In this document: in pieces, positions 33,952-43,243 of the stretch | How positions within the stretch are numbered: position 1 is the stretch's first letter | Layout: each line of letters starts with the position of its first letter | Assembly (NCBI GenBank): GCA_937926975.1 | Contig: CALBCJ010000001.1 | Location: 28,581 to 92,580, forward strand | Length of the DNA stretch: 64,000 nt | Direction: 5' to 3' | Source of the DNA: an uncultured Propionibacteriaceae bacterium | GTDB lineage: Bacteria; Actinomycetota; Actinomycetes; Propionibacteriales; Propionibacteriaceae | Made by a program: the position numbers and the translations under genes | The notes under the pieces: model-generated | The model's database searches: none | Told to the model about the DNA's origin: nothing | The model's input: the letters and a program-made list of their open reading frames with translations, nothing else

Positions 33952-33991
33952 CGTACGTGCCGCCCACCCCGAGGGATGAGCGGCACGTACG
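33952..33991. terminator. Bidirectional hairpin between convergent genes
   Basis: Perfect 12-bp inverted repeat CGTACGTGCCGC / GCGGCACGTACG with a 16-base loop lies between the ends of the rhomboid gene and the beta-helix gene. No T-run follows. Position and stability support a two-way terminator. Confidence 0.7.
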
Positions 33992-33999
33992 CGGGTCGG

Positions 34000-36222
34000 T
34001 CAGCGAAACCAGGACCGGATCGCCTCGAGCAGCCGCTGCCAGAAGCCGTCCGAGAAGCCCGACGGGTTCGACGCCTTCGGGGTGCTCGGAGCCACGGTCG
34101 CCTCCTTCTGCTCGGCCCTGGGCTCGGCCTTCGGCTGGGCCGGGGCCGAGCTCGCCGGCTGCGACTTCTCCGGCGCCGGGGCCGTGGTACCGGTCGGGGC
34201 CTGCTGGGGAGCCGGAGCCGTGGTGCCGGTCGGAGCCGGGGCCGCGGTACTGGCCGGCGCCTGGGGAGCCGGAGCCGTCGTACTGGCCGGCGCCTGCTGC
34301 GGAGCCGGAGCCGTCTGCGCGCCCTGCTGGGCGGGGGCAGACCAGGCCACGTTCGCCAGCGCTCCGGCATCGACCGTCTGCCCGGCCGGGACACCGATCG
34401 CGGCGGCCACGTCCTGCGGCAGGGCCACGCCCTTGCCCTTCAGGGCGCCGCCCGGACGAGCCCGAAGGTCGTTGTCAGCGCCGTTGTCGCGGGGGTCCAG
34501 CTTCTGGAAGAGGTTCTGCTGGCTGCGGGCCGCCACCACGTCCTGACCGTGCCGGTCGACCGCCAGCTTCACGTTGGCGCCGGTCAGCTCGGCGAGCTTC
34601 CCGGGCTCCAGCCAGGCGCCCCGGGCGTAGTTCCAGCGGACCGGAGCGCCGTTCTGGTCGGTGCGCAGGTAGACGTTGCGGTCCATCCCCGTGACCATCT
34701 CGTTGGCGAAGATGTGCCGCCCGTCGCCGTTCACGTGGCCCCGGATCGTCGCCAGGCCGCTCTTCGAGGTCGCCGACCGCATCAGGACGTTGTTGAAGAC
34801 CTCGGTGTGCGAGACGTCCCAGGTCAGCTTGTGCTCGATCGACCAGCGCTCCTCGGAAGTGCACTTGCCGTTCACGCGCTCGTTGCAGCCGGCGAAGCGG
34901 GTGTCCTCACGTACCTCCAGCGGGATGGCGGTATCGACGACCGTGTTGTTGTACACCTTGTCGTGGTCGGATCCCGAGACCATAATCCCCAGGTACGAGC
35001 GCTCGACCAGGTTCGATGCGATGACCGCGCCGCTGGAGACCTCGCTGAAGATCGCCTCCCGCCCCACGTTGACGAAGTGGTTCCTGGCGATCGTGGCGCC
35101 GATCACGCCCTCGTCCAGCCAGACCCCGATCAGCCGGTCTGGGCTGGTCACGTCCGGGTTCGAGTGCTGTGCCGAGGACTTCGAGTAGTCGTGCCGGTTG
35201 CCGAGGTAGCGCGGCCGCAGGGTGTGGGTGATCTTGACGTCAGCCAGCGTGCAGAACGCTCCGCAGTCGGTGGTGATGAACCCCGACCGGTTGTTCATCG
35301 AGAAGGTGTTCCCCTCCATGGTCAGGTCATGGGACCTGTCGGCGTTCAGGCCCACCGCACCGTTGTCGGTGAAGGTGTTGTGGGACACCACGGCCTTGGC
35401 GGCCGAGTCCAGCGCCACGGCACTGGCCGAGGACGCGTAGCTGAAGGTCGCGTTCTTGATCTGGACACCCTGGGCAGCAACCACGAAGGCACCACCGCCG
35501 GTGAGCTTGCCAACCTCGGGGTCGACGTATCCCCACTCCTGGTGGGCGTTGTAGCGCCGTACGTCGACACCGTCCCAGACCAGGCCAGAACCGGTAATGG
35601 TGATTGCACGGAGCTTCTGGACGATCTCCACCCGGTGCCCGGCCGGGTCCGAGCCCAGCACGTACGAGACGCCGCGGCGCGGCTTCGACTGGTGCATGCT
35701 CGTGATCGGGTCAGGGTCGTTGACCCAGAAAGTACCGGGCTTCAGCTCGGAGCGGCTCGCGACCTGACGCAGCGGCGCCCCGTCAACGAAGACCTGCTCC
35801 GGGAACCGGGCCATGCCCTCTGCCTCGGGACTGCTGTTAGTGGTGCAGACGTCACAGAACCGCACCAGGTCGGTGCGCTGGGTAGACCAGGTTCCGTCAC
35901 CGTTCGCCTTCCAGGCGTCGATGACCTCGGAGCCGTCGAGGACCGCGGTCGCGCCGGGCGCCTCGACGATCTTCACCGACCGGGGGGCGATCAGCTCGCC
36001 CTCCCGGTAGGTGCCGGACTTGAGCTGGATGGTGTCGCCGTCTCCGGCCACCTGGAGGGCTTTCGCAATCGTGGCATAGGGAGCGGCATCGCTTCCCTGG
36101 CCAGAGGCGTCAGAGCCCTGGGGTGAGACGGTGATGACTCGGGCTGCGTTCGCGGTGTGCACCGGGACCAGCAGACCTGTGAGTGCGAGCATCACGGCGA
36201 CGGCGGTGGTACGCAAGTGCAT
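34000..36222 (-). CDS. Secreted right-handed parallel beta-helix protein
   Basis: 740 residues with a Sec signal ending at about residue 26 (ANAA). Residues 30-110 begin like pectate-lyase/DUF1565 proteins (SDAAPYATIAKALQVAGDGD). Residues 230-440 are stacked beta-helix turns rich in NNTF/NHF/NNVL steps. Residues 610-690 are a Pro/Ala/Thr/Gln linker with APAPQQAP repeats, and the end is a short amphipathic helix (GFWQRLLEAIRSWFR). It is probably a wall- or surface-linked polysaccharide lyase or binding protein. The active site is not evident. Confidence 0.75.
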   Translation of the reverse strand: MHLRTTAVAVMLALTGLLVPVHTANAARVITVSPQGSDASGQGSDAAPYATIAKALQVAGDGDTIQLKSGTYREGELIAPRSVKIVEAPGATAVLDGSEVIDAWKANGDGTWSTQRTDLVRFCDVCTTNSSPEAEGMARFPEQVFVDGAPLRQVASRSELKPGTFWVNDPDPITSMHQSKPRRGVSYVLGSDPAGHRVEIVQKLRAITITGSGLVWDGVDVRRYNAHQEWGYVDPEVGKLTGGGAFVVAAQGVQIKNATFSYASSASAVALDSAAKAVVSHNTFTDNGAVGLNADRSHDLTMEGNTFSMNNRSGFITTDCGAFCTLADVKITHTLRPRYLGNRHDYSKSSAQHSNPDVTSPDRLIGVWLDEGVIGATIARNHFVNVGREAIFSEVSSGAVIASNLVERSYLGIMVSGSDHDKVYNNTVVDTAIPLEVREDTRFAGCNERVNGKCTSEERWSIEHKLTWDVSHTEVFNNVLMRSATSKSGLATIRGHVNGDGRHIFANEMVTGMDRNVYLRTDQNGAPVRWNYARGAWLEPGKLAELTGANVKLAVDRHGQDVVAARSQQNLFQKLDPRDNGADNDLRARPGGALKGKGVALPQDVAAAIGVPAGQTVDAGALANVAWSAPAQQGAQTAPAPQQAPASTTAPAPQAPASTAAPAPTGTTAPAPQQAPTGTTAPAPEKSQPASSAPAQPKAEPRAEQKEATVAPSTPKASNPSGFSDGFWQRLLEAIRSWFR

Positions 36223-36666
36223 ACTCCTTCCGGTCGGTCGAGACGGAGAATCCGGGGACTTTCGTCATCGTTGGCGTGGACGAGCCGGAGCGCAGCAGCG
36301 CACCGGCCAGGCCGCCCACTCCTGGAGCGAACCCAAGCCTGAAGGAATTCAGTACCCATGGCACCGGGGTGGGCAACCGGTTCTGACCCTAGACCAGCCC
36401 CCGGTCAGTGCCGCAGGCACCCCTGTCTAAGACCACCTGAGAGAGCACAGTCCCTGTTGCTACAGGGATTCGCGACCCCTCTTAAGAGATCCCTGAGGAC
36501 AGCTGTTGCCATGAGCCCCTGGCCGCGGGGCGTCGTCGCCGCAGGCCCGGGCGCCGGGCCGCCTGGCCCGGGCCGTACAGACGGCGCCACTGAGGCGGTC
36601 ACACCCGCTGCCGCCGGCTCCAGCGACGGCTGAGAAGCCCGGAGCCGACCGCTGGTGGGCCCAGGG
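36223..36666. other. Long leader of the beta-helix gene with several hairpins
   Basis: No gene seen. The region contains the perfect hairpin TCCCTGT-TGCT-ACAGGGA (36451-36468), the palindrome CTCTTAAGAG (36479-36488) and the small stem CTGAA-TTCC-TTCAG at about 36340-36353. It may hold the terminator of the PaiB-like gene and a structured 5' leader. No known riboswitch class fits well. Confidence 0.45.
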
Positions 36667-37353
36667 TCAGTGCTTGACCGGGCAGCCAGACAGCCGGATC
36701 CGCTCCCGGTGCTCACCGCGGATCTGCTCGATCCGGCCGTACCGCTCCTGCGCGTACGGAAGGCTCACCTCCCGCAGGTAGCGGACCATCTCGGTCTCCC
36801 CCTGCCGCTCCAGGGCCACAGCCAGGCTCTCGATGTCGTCCGGGTGGCGGTTCTGGCTCATCTTCGCCTTCCCCTCCAGCCGCTCCACCTGCAGCTCGAC
36901 CGCCACGATCGCCCGGCTCATCTTGGCCAGCTTCTCCTCGCCGACCAGGTCGAGGGTGTCGGCGTCGCCCATCCGCCGGGTGAGCTCGACCGCCGCGGCC
37001 AGGGCGGCCGCCGAGTCCGGAACGACCCGTACCGGACCGTGAGCGTGAATGCTGATGTAGTCCCAGGTCGGCACGTTCGGCAGCTCCGGGTTGGTGACGT
37101 AGTCGTGCGGGGACACGTACGCGTCGGCCAGGTCAATAATCACCAGCCCAGGGCCGAGCGGCGGCTCGACCGCCTGCGGGTTGTTGCGGACCAGGTGCGC
37201 GGTCAGCACCCGCCGCTCGGGGTCGAAGAAGAACGGGACCAGCGTCGCCAGGGGCCCGTCGGCGTGCACGGTCACCAGGTTGCCGGGCCGGGGGGTGCTC
37301 AGAAAGCGGGCCAGGGCGTCGTCGGGCAGCCGGAAGTGGCCGGGGATGTACAT
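36667..37353 (-). CDS. PaiB-like FMN-binding negative regulator
   Basis: 228 residues beginning MYIPGHFR, the conserved start of PaiB/FMN-binding split-barrel regulators. Conserved blocks include NLVTVHADGPLATLVPF, HLVRNNPQ, YVSPHDY and VPTWDYISIHAHG. Established knowledge: PaiB represses protease and sporulation genes in Bacillus. The target here is unknown. It is alone, divergent from argF with 223 bases between them. Confidence 0.9.
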   Translation of the reverse strand: MYIPGHFRLPDDALARFLSTPRPGNLVTVHADGPLATLVPFFFDPERRVLTAHLVRNNPQAVEPPLGPGLVIIDLADAYVSPHDYVTNPELPNVPTWDYISIHAHGPVRVVPDSAAALAAAVELTRRMGDADTLDLVGEEKLAKMSRAIVAVELQVERLEGKAKMSQNRHPDDIESLAVALERQGETEMVRYLREVSLPYAQERYGRIEQIRGEHRERIRLSGCPVKH

Positions 37354-37576
37354 AGACGGCCAGTGTAGGCAAGACCGCGACCGCACAACGGCGGGCCGGG
37401 GCCCGCTGCCGTGGCGCCCAGCGACCCGCCGGTACGGCTTCCGACCGCTGCTGTGCGGCCCACCCGGCACCCCGACGCCCGGCCGCCCGAGCGTACGGGT
37501 GGGCGTGAGACACCCCGCCGCGGTCGGCTGGCCGCACTAGAGTGGCGGTCCTCCCTACCTGGAACGGAGCGTCACC

Positions 37577-38581
37577 ATGGTGAACCTGCAGGGCCGCAGC
37601 TTTCTCAAGGAGGCCGACTTCACGGCCGAGGAGTTCACGTACCTCGTCGACCTGGCCGCCGAGCTGAAGGCCGACCGCCGCGCCGGCCACGAGAAGCCCC
37701 GGCTGACCGGCAAGAACCTGGCCCTGATCTTCGCCAAGACCTCGACCCGGACCCGAGCCGCGTTCGAGGTGGCCGCCCACGAGCAGGGCGCCCACACCAC
37801 CTTCCTCGACAGCGCCAGCTCGCAGATCGGGCACAAGGAGTCGGTCGCCGACACCGCCCGGGTCCTGGGCCGGATGTACCAGGGGATCGAGTACCGCGGC
37901 GCCGGGCAGTTCCTGGTCGAGGAGCTCGCCCAGCACGCCGGGGTGCCGGTCTGGAACGGCCTGACCAACGAGTGGCACCCGACCCAGTCGCTGTGCGACA
38001 CGCTCACCATGCGCGAGCACGTCGGCAAGCCGCTGCAGGAGATCTCCTTCGCGTACGTGGGCGACTCCCGCTACAATACCGGCAACTCGCTGCTGGTGAC
38101 GGCCGCCCTGCTGGGCATGGACGTCCGGATCGTGGCACCGACGTCGCTGCAGAACTGGCCCCACATGGTCCAGATGGCGCGCGACCTGGCCGAGACGTCC
38201 GGGGCCCGGATCACCCTCACCGACGACGTGGCCGAGGGCGTACGGGGCGTCGACGTGATCTACACCGACGTCTGGGTCTCGATGGGCGAGCCGAAGGAGG
38301 TGTGGCTGGAGCGGATCCCGATGCTGCTGCCGTACCGGGTGACGCCCGACATGCTGCGGATGACCGGCAACCCGGACGTGAAGTTCATGCACTGCCTGCC
38401 GGCCTTCCACGACCTGGAGACCTCGCTGGGAGCCGAGGTGCAGCGCCAGTGCGGGATCAGCGACGGGCTTGAGGTCACCCACGAGGTCTTCGAGTCGCCG
38501 GCGTCGATCGTCTTCGACCAGGCCGAGAACCGCCTCCACACCATCAAGGCGGTCCTGGTGGCGACCCTCGCCGGAGCCTGA
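37577..38581 (+). CDS. argF: Ornithine carbamoyltransferase
   Basis: 334 residues, full length. Carbamoyl-phosphate site KTSTRTR near residue 55, the HPTQ motif at about 134, and the ornithine-loop HCLPAFHD at about 273. It converts ornithine and carbamoyl phosphate to citrulline. The sequence type is the 330-residue form used either for biosynthesis (argF) or for the arginine deiminase route (arcB). With no other arginine gene nearby, the direction is not settled. GGAG lies before the ATG. Confidence 0.95.
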   Translation: MVNLQGRSFLKEADFTAEEFTYLVDLAAELKADRRAGHEKPRLTGKNLALIFAKTSTRTRAAFEVAAHEQGAHTTFLDSASSQIGHKESVADTARVLGRMYQGIEYRGAGQFLVEELAQHAGVPVWNGLTNEWHPTQSLCDTLTMREHVGKPLQEISFAYVGDSRYNTGNSLLVTAALLGMDVRIVAPTSLQNWPHMVQMARDLAETSGARITLTDDVAEGVRGVDVIYTDVWVSMGEPKEVWLERIPMLLPYRVTPDMLRMTGNPDVKFMHCLPAFHDLETSLGAEVQRQCGISDGLEVTHEVFESPASIVFDQAENRLHTIKAVLVATLAGA

Positions 38582-39039
38582 TGAGAGTCGCCTTCGTCTG
38601 CTGGGGCAACATCTGCCGCTCCCCGGTCCTGGAGCGGGTGTTCCAGCGGCACGCCGCCCAGGCCGGGGTCGATGTCGAGGCCGAGAGCTTCGGGATCTCC
38701 GCGGAAGAGCTCGGGAACCCGATCGACCGCCGTGCCCAGCGGGTGCTGCGGGCCGCCGGGTACGACGCGGGCGGGCACCGGGCCCGCCAGGTGCGGGCCG
38801 CCGACGCCCAGCAGGTGGACCTGTTCGTCGCGGCCGAGGACTACCACCGCGAGCGGCTGGCCCGCCTGGCGCCGGACGCCGACATCCGTCTGGTCACGGA
38901 CTTCATCCCCGGACGGGCACCGGGCGAGCCGATGGTCGACCCCTGGTACGGCACCGACGCGGGCTTCGACGACACCCTGGCCGACGCCGAGGCGGCGATG
39001 CCGGCTCTGCTGGCCGAGGTACGCCGGCTCGCCGGCTAA
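38581..39039 (+). CDS. Low-molecular-weight protein-tyrosine phosphatase
   Basis: 152 residues. The P-loop is CWGNICRS beginning at Cys7, equal to the CX5R(S) signature, and the general-acid Asp is in DPWYG near residue 121. Its ATG overlaps the argF stop (TGATG), an odd pairing with an amino-acid enzyme. The substrate is unknown. Related enzymes dephosphorylate tyrosine kinases or protein-arginine phosphate. Confidence 0.92.
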   Translation: MRVAFVCWGNICRSPVLERVFQRHAAQAGVDVEAESFGISAEELGNPIDRRAQRVLRAAGYDAGGHRARQVRAADAQQVDLFVAAEDYHRERLARLAPDADIRLVTDFIPGRAPGEPMVDPWYGTDAGFDDTLADAEAAMPALLAEVRRLAG

Positions 39040-39082
39040 GTCATCTGCTGGCACACCCGTCGCGGTCTGGGTGGGAGCCCGC

Positions 39083-39617
39083 TCACCGCAGGTCCTGCTG
39101 CTCGGGGTGATGCGCCGAGACCGGCCCGGGCCACCCGGCCCACGGCGGCTGCTCGTACTGTGGCAGCGCCTGAGGCGGTCGGGAAGGCTGCTGAGGCGGC
39201 CAGGTGCGGCTGGACGGGCGGCTGACGGCCATCACGGTCGTGAACCCGGTAGCCAGCGCCAAGACGATCGCCATAAGAGTCGTCCAGAGCGGCCTTTCCC
39301 AGTGAGCGACCACCACCATGAGGAACACCGAGGCTATCTGAGCCAAAGCGAAGAAGTAGCCCAGCAGCCGGGCCAGCTTGACGGCCCGGAGCCGGTTGAC
39401 TGTGGTCCTTTCCCAGGTCCAACATCGTGCGGGCCACCAGGCAGCAGACCAGACACCCCAGGCTCCCCGGTGCCAGGCCCTGGACCAGAGAGCCGGCGCC
39501 CTCGCCCCAAAGGGCCATCCCCATGATGATGGGCACCGCCGCTGTGATGGCACCTGCCACCGCCCAGGCTCGTTTGCGCCGGACCAGGTTCTGCGCTGCC
39601 ACTGCCCAGTCGCTCAC
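39083..39617 (-). pseudogene. Frameshifted small membrane protein gene
   Basis: Start GTG at 39617 behind GGAGGG gives a frame with two membrane helices (VAGAITAAVPIIMGMALW; LAPGSLGCLVCCLVARTML). Just after LDLGK the coding character moves one base to a frame with RLRAVKLARLLGYFFALAQI and a further helix, then a Pro/Gln-rich tail ending at 39083. The shift is at the GGGAAAGG tract (39407-39414 region). Reading the two parts together gives a four-helix protein of about 178 residues. A sequencing error is possible. Confidence 0.6.
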
Positions 39618-39720
39618 TGCGTGCCCTCCTCGAGCCACGGCCGTCATGCTTCCCCCGGCTCTCGCAGGCTATCCCGGACGAGGCGACCGCGCCGGTGCTT
39701 CCAGGCGACCGACCGGGTGA

Positions 39721-40527
39721 CTACCGGATCCCGAGGGCGAGGAGCAGCCAGCAGACCAGCTGGGTGGTCTCGACCAGGGAGCCGAAGCAGTCGCCGGTGA
39801 GGCCGCCGAGACGCCGTACGAGGTGCCGGGCCCAGAGGGCCGACCAGGCCAGGGCAAGGGCGCAGGCGCCCACGGTGACCACGGCCCCGACCGGTCCGGC
39901 GACAGCCCAGCCGGTCGCGGCCCAGGCTGCGCCGAGCAGGCCGAGCTGGACCACGGCCGTACGGGTCGAGGTGACCCCGGCCACCAGGGAGCCGAAGCCT
40001 CCGGGCCGGGCGCACGGCAGCGACGGGTGGCTGGCCAGCAGGACCGCCGCCCGGGCGACGCTCGGGCCGACCAGCATCAGCAGTCCCAGCCGCCACCAGG
40101 CTCCCGGCCGTACGGACAGGGTCCCGGCCAGGCTGGTCAGCGATCCCAGGTCCACCAGCAGCACCAGGACCAGGGCGATCACCCCCATCGGGCCGATGTC
40201 GGAACGCTTCATGATCTCCAGCGCCTCGTCGGCCGGCTTGCGGGAGGCGAGGCCGTCGGCGGTGTCGGCGACCCCGTCGAGGTGGAAGCCCCCGGTCGCC
40301 GCGGCCAGCCAGGCCAGGGCCAGGACCGCCGCCAGCCAGGGGCTGGCCCCCGTGGCCAGTACTCCCGCGACGACCAGGCCGGCGACCAGGCCGAGCAGCA
40401 TCCCCATCCAGCCGAAGGAGCGGATCGCGCGCCCGGCCAGCGCCCGGTCGACCGTCGGCAGGGGCGGCACCGGGACCACCGAGAACAGCGCGAGGGCCGC
40501 GACGACCCCCGGCACCCGCCGGTTCAC
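39721..40527 (-). CDS. cobS: Adenosylcobinamide-GDP ribazoletransferase (cobalamin synthase)
   Basis: 268-residue integral membrane enzyme joining AdoCbi-GDP with alpha-ribazole. Conserved GGFHLDGVADTADGLAS and the ALEIMKRSDIGPMGV block are present, with about six membrane helices. The GTG at 40527 overlaps the cobU stop by GTGA and is preferred to a longer start with an extra ten residues. Last gene of the cobT-cobU-cobS operon behind a cobalamin riboswitch. Confidence 0.93.
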   Translation of the reverse strand: MNRRVPGVVAALALFSVVPVPPLPTVDRALAGRAIRSFGWMGMLLGLVAGLVVAGVLATGASPWLAAVLALAWLAAATGGFHLDGVADTADGLASRKPADEALEIMKRSDIGPMGVIALVLVLLVDLGSLTSLAGTLSVRPGAWWRLGLLMLVGPSVARAAVLLASHPSLPCARPGGFGSLVAGVTSTRTAVVQLGLLGAAWAATGWAVAGPVGAVVTVGACALALAWSALWARHLVRRLGGLTGDCFGSLVETTQLVCWLLLALGIR

Positions 40528-41135
40528 GCCCACCGCCGGGCGATCCCGGCCAGGCACAGCCAGACCTCGTCGCAGACGCCCGCCACCAGGGCATTCAGCC
40601 GGCCGAGCTGGTCACGGTAGAGTCGGCCGGAGGCGGTCTCGGGTACGACGCCCAGGCCGACCTCGTTGCTCACCAGGACCACCTCGCGCTCGGTCCGGCG
40701 CAGCCCGTCGAGCAGCGTCTCGACCTGCCGGTCCAGGTGCTCGGCCCAGCGCTCGCTGCCGCGGGCCCCGTGCTCGTCGGGCCAGGCCCCGGCCTGGTCC
40801 AGCACCCGGGCCAGCCAGACCGCCAGGCAGTCGACGAGGACTGGCGAGTCGTCGTCCTCCAGCAGCACCCGGGCCAGGTCGAGGCTCTCGACCGTGCGCC
40901 AGTGGGCGGGGCGTCGGGCCTGGTGGACCCGGACCCGCTCCTCCCACTCGGCATCGTCCGGGTCGCGGGCCGAGGTCGCCAGGTAGGTGACTGCCGAGGC
41001 CTGGGCCAGGCGCTGCTCGGCCCAGGTCGACTTCCCAGACCGGGCCCCGCCCAGCACCAGGACCCGCGGCGGGCGGCCCCCCGGGGCCGGTCCGTCGACC
41101 CTGGAAACAGCGCGTGGCCCAGGCCAGACAGACAT
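40524..41135 (-). CDS. cobU: Adenosylcobinamide kinase / guanylyltransferase
   Basis: 203 residues. P-loop LGGARSGKST at about residue 29, the Asp-Asp/DCLAVWLAR segment, and the guanylylation-site His in RVRVHQARRP, followed by EVVLVSNEVGLGVVPE. It phosphorylates adenosylcobinamide and adds GMP. The N-terminal 20 residues are a Pro-rich extension. Start overlaps the cobT stop (TGATG). Confidence 0.94.
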   Translation of the reverse strand: MSVWPGPRAVSRVDGPAPGGRPPRVLVLGGARSGKSTWAEQRLAQASAVTYLATSARDPDDAEWEERVRVHQARRPAHWRTVESLDLARVLLEDDDSPVLVDCLAVWLARVLDQAGAWPDEHGARGSERWAEHLDRQVETLLDGLRRTEREVVLVSNEVGLGVVPETASGRLYRDQLGRLNALVAGVCDEVWLCLAGIARRWA

Positions 41136-42262
41136 CAGCTCTGGGCCGGGATCTCGACCTCGCCGGTGACCTTGATGTCAGTCACCGCGGCGTCCTCGAA
41201 GGTCGCCATCTCGGCCAGGATGTGGGCCGCGGCCTGCACGACCGGCACCGCGAGCACCGCGCCGGAGCCCTCACCCAGACGCAGCCCCAGGTCAAGCAGC
41301 GCTGGCAGCTCCAGGACCTTCAGGGCGGCGGTGATGCCCGGCTCGGCCCCGGCGTGCCCGGCGACCAGGTAGTCGAGGCTGGCGGGGGCGATCGCCACGG
41401 CGGCCAGCGCCGACGAGCAGGCGATCACCCCGTCGACGACCACCGGGACCCGGTGCGCGGCACCGCCCAGGACCAGCCCGGCCATGGCGGCGTGCTCCAG
41501 CCCGCCGACCGCGGCCAGGGTCTCCACCGGTTGGGCCAGGTCGGGCTGGTTCACCTCAAGGGCCGTGCGGACCACGGCGATCTTGTGGGCGTGCCGCTCG
41601 TCGCTGGCGCCGGCGCCGCGCCCGGTCACCTCGGCGGTGTCACGGCCGGTGAAGGTGGCGATCAGGGCCGCCGCGGGGGTGGTGTTGGCGATCCCCATCT
41701 CCCCGGTGACCAGGATGTCCGCGCCGGCGGCGATCGCCTCCTCGGCGGTGGCGATGCCGATCTCGAGAGCCGCCACGGCCTCGTCCAGGCTCATCGCCGG
41801 ACCCTGCGAGATGTCGGCGGTGCCGCGCCGTACGCAGCGGTCACGGACCCCGCAGCCGGCGGGCAGCTCGCTGGCCACGCCGACATTGGTCACCCACACC
41901 TCGGCCTGCACCTGGCGGGCCAGGACGCAGACCGCGGCACCGCCGGCGGCCATCGCGACCGCCATCTGGGCGGTGATGTCCTGCGGGTCAGGCGAGACGC
42001 CCTGGGCCCAGACGCCGTGGTCACCGGCGAACAGCCCGACGACCGGGCGGCTCGGCACCGGGGGCGGCACCTGCCCGGACATGCCCGCAAGCCGGACCGA
42101 CAAGGTCTCCAGCTCGCCGAGCGAGCCCTCGGGCTTGATCAGGACCTGCTGGCGGGCGTGGGCGGCCGCCAGGGCCTCCGGGTCGGCGGGGCGGATCGCG
42201 GCCACCGTACGGGCGAGCAGGCTGTCGGCGGCGAGACTGGCAGGCAGATGAGTGCTGGTCAT
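41135..42262 (-). CDS. cobT: Nicotinate-nucleotide-dimethylbenzimidazole phosphoribosyltransferase
   Basis: 375 residues, the size of CobT. It shows VVGLFAGDHGVWAQGVSP, TGEMGIANTTPAAAL, TGRGAGASDE and LRLGEGSGA, all typical of CobT. It activates the lower ligand of B12. The ATG at 42262 is preceded by AGGAG and lies about 110 bases downstream of a cobalamin riboswitch. Confidence 0.95.
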   Translation of the reverse strand: MTSTHLPASLAADSLLARTVAAIRPADPEALAAAHARQQVLIKPEGSLGELETLSVRLAGMSGQVPPPVPSRPVVGLFAGDHGVWAQGVSPDPQDITAQMAVAMAAGGAAVCVLARQVQAEVWVTNVGVASELPAGCGVRDRCVRRGTADISQGPAMSLDEAVAALEIGIATAEEAIAAGADILVTGEMGIANTTPAAALIATFTGRDTAEVTGRGAGASDERHAHKIAVVRTALEVNQPDLAQPVETLAAVGGLEHAAMAGLVLGGAAHRVPVVVDGVIACSSALAAVAIAPASLDYLVAGHAGAEPGITAALKVLELPALLDLGLRLGEGSGAVLAVPVVQAAAHILAEMATFEDAAVTDIKVTGEVEIPAQS

Positions 42263-42372
42263 GGTTCTCCTGGGCCCGGGCGTGGCCGGGCGCAGGCGGC
42301 CTGTGCACTCGCAGGCGGCCGGGTCGCCAAGGCCAGAACCCTCGCGTGGGCCGGGCCCCGGTCGGGGCTCGG

Positions 42373-42494
42373 CAGCCCGGCAGATGACCTGGCTCGTACC
42401 AGACGGTGCTGGCACTCACAGTGGCGGGACCGCCCCGGACTCGCACCGGGTTCCACCTGGGGCCGCGCACATCCTCGCACATCGGTGCCGGCTG
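42373..42494 (-). promoter_or_regulatory. Cobalamin riboswitch upstream of cobT-cobU-cobS
   Basis: Minus-strand RNA with GGTGCGAGTCCGGGGCGGTC, CCGCCACTGTGA and the B12-box-like GAGCCAGGTCATCTGCC. Outer stem CAGCCGGCA / TGCCGGGCTG closes the element. It should lower expression of the operon when coenzyme B12 is plentiful. The far end reaches to six bases from the divergent cobK start, so both genes share the region. Confidence 0.9.
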
Positions 42495-42499
42495 GTTGG

Positions 42500-43243
42500 A
42501 TGGGCCCCGTGGATGTGCTGATCATCGGCGGTACGGGACGGGCCCGGGCCCTGGCCGGGCTGCTGGTCGAGGCCGGGGTGGAGGTGCTCACCTCGCTGGC
42601 CGGGCGGACCGTCGACCCGCTGCCGGTTCCCGGCCCGGTCCGCCACGGCGGCTTCGGCGGTGCGGACGGGCTGCGGCGACTGCTGGCTGACGAGCGGGTA
42701 CGGCTGGTGGTGGACGCCACCCACCCGTTCGCGGCGACGATGTCGGAGCATGCCAGCGCCGCCTGCACCGCCCAGCAGGTCCCGCTGCTGCGGCTCTGCG
42801 CACCGAGCTGGCGCTCGCTGCCGGAGTCGCGGGACTGGACCTGGGTCGCCGGCCACGACGAGGCGGCCGCCGCCTGCACCGGCACCGGGCCGGTGCTGCT
42901 GACGGTGGGCCGCCAGCCGGTGCCGCACTACCTGGTGCTCGGGCCGCGGCCGGTGACCGTACGCTGCGTCGACCCGCCGGCGGTCGACCTGCCGGCCGGG
43001 TGGCGGGTGCTGCAGGCCCGCGGACCCTTCAGCCCAGACGCCGAGCGGCAGCTCCTGTACGGGGCGTCGGTGCTGGTCAGCAAGGACTCCGGAGGCAGCG
43101 AGCCGGACCCCAAGCTGGTCGTGGCCGCCGAGCTCGGGGTCTCGGTGGTGATGGTCGCCCGCCCGCCGGTCTCTCCGGCGACCGCCGAGGTCGCCACCGC
43201 CGAGGAGGCCGCCGCCTGGGTCCAGGAGCAGCTGTCGGGCTGA
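42500..43243 (+). CDS. cobK: Cobalt-precorrin-6A / precorrin-6A reductase
   Basis: 247 residues, CobK/CbiJ family. It begins with an NAD(P)-binding VLIIGGTGRARALAG and shows VVDATHPFAATMS, LLTVGRQPV and VSKDSGG, all hallmarks. It reduces the corrin ring double bond after ring contraction. ATG at 42500 or GTG at 42509 could start it. Divergent from cobT. Confidence 0.93.
   Translation: MGPVDVLIIGGTGRARALAGLLVEAGVEVLTSLAGRTVDPLPVPGPVRHGGFGGADGLRRLLADERVRLVVDATHPFAATMSEHASAACTAQQVPLLRLCAPSWRSLPESRDWTWVAGHDEAAAACTGTGPVLLTVGRQPVPHYLVLGPRPVTVRCVDPPAVDLPAGWRVLQARGPFSPDAERQLLYGASVLVSKDSGGSEPDPKLVVAAELGVSVVMVARPPVSPATAEVATAEEAAAWVQEQLSG

Noticed and set aside
36223..36500. Possible ydaO-type cyclic-di-AMP riboswitch before the beta-helix gene
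   Set aside because: Only scattered resemblance (GAA-TCC turns). The conserved CCCGAA-CCGUCAGCUAACC part is absent.
39405..39416. Programmed -1 frameshift at the GGGAAAG heptamer
   Set aside because: The heptamer is in a suitable phase for -1 slippage, but the coding character continues in the +1 frame, so -1 slippage would not join the two parts.
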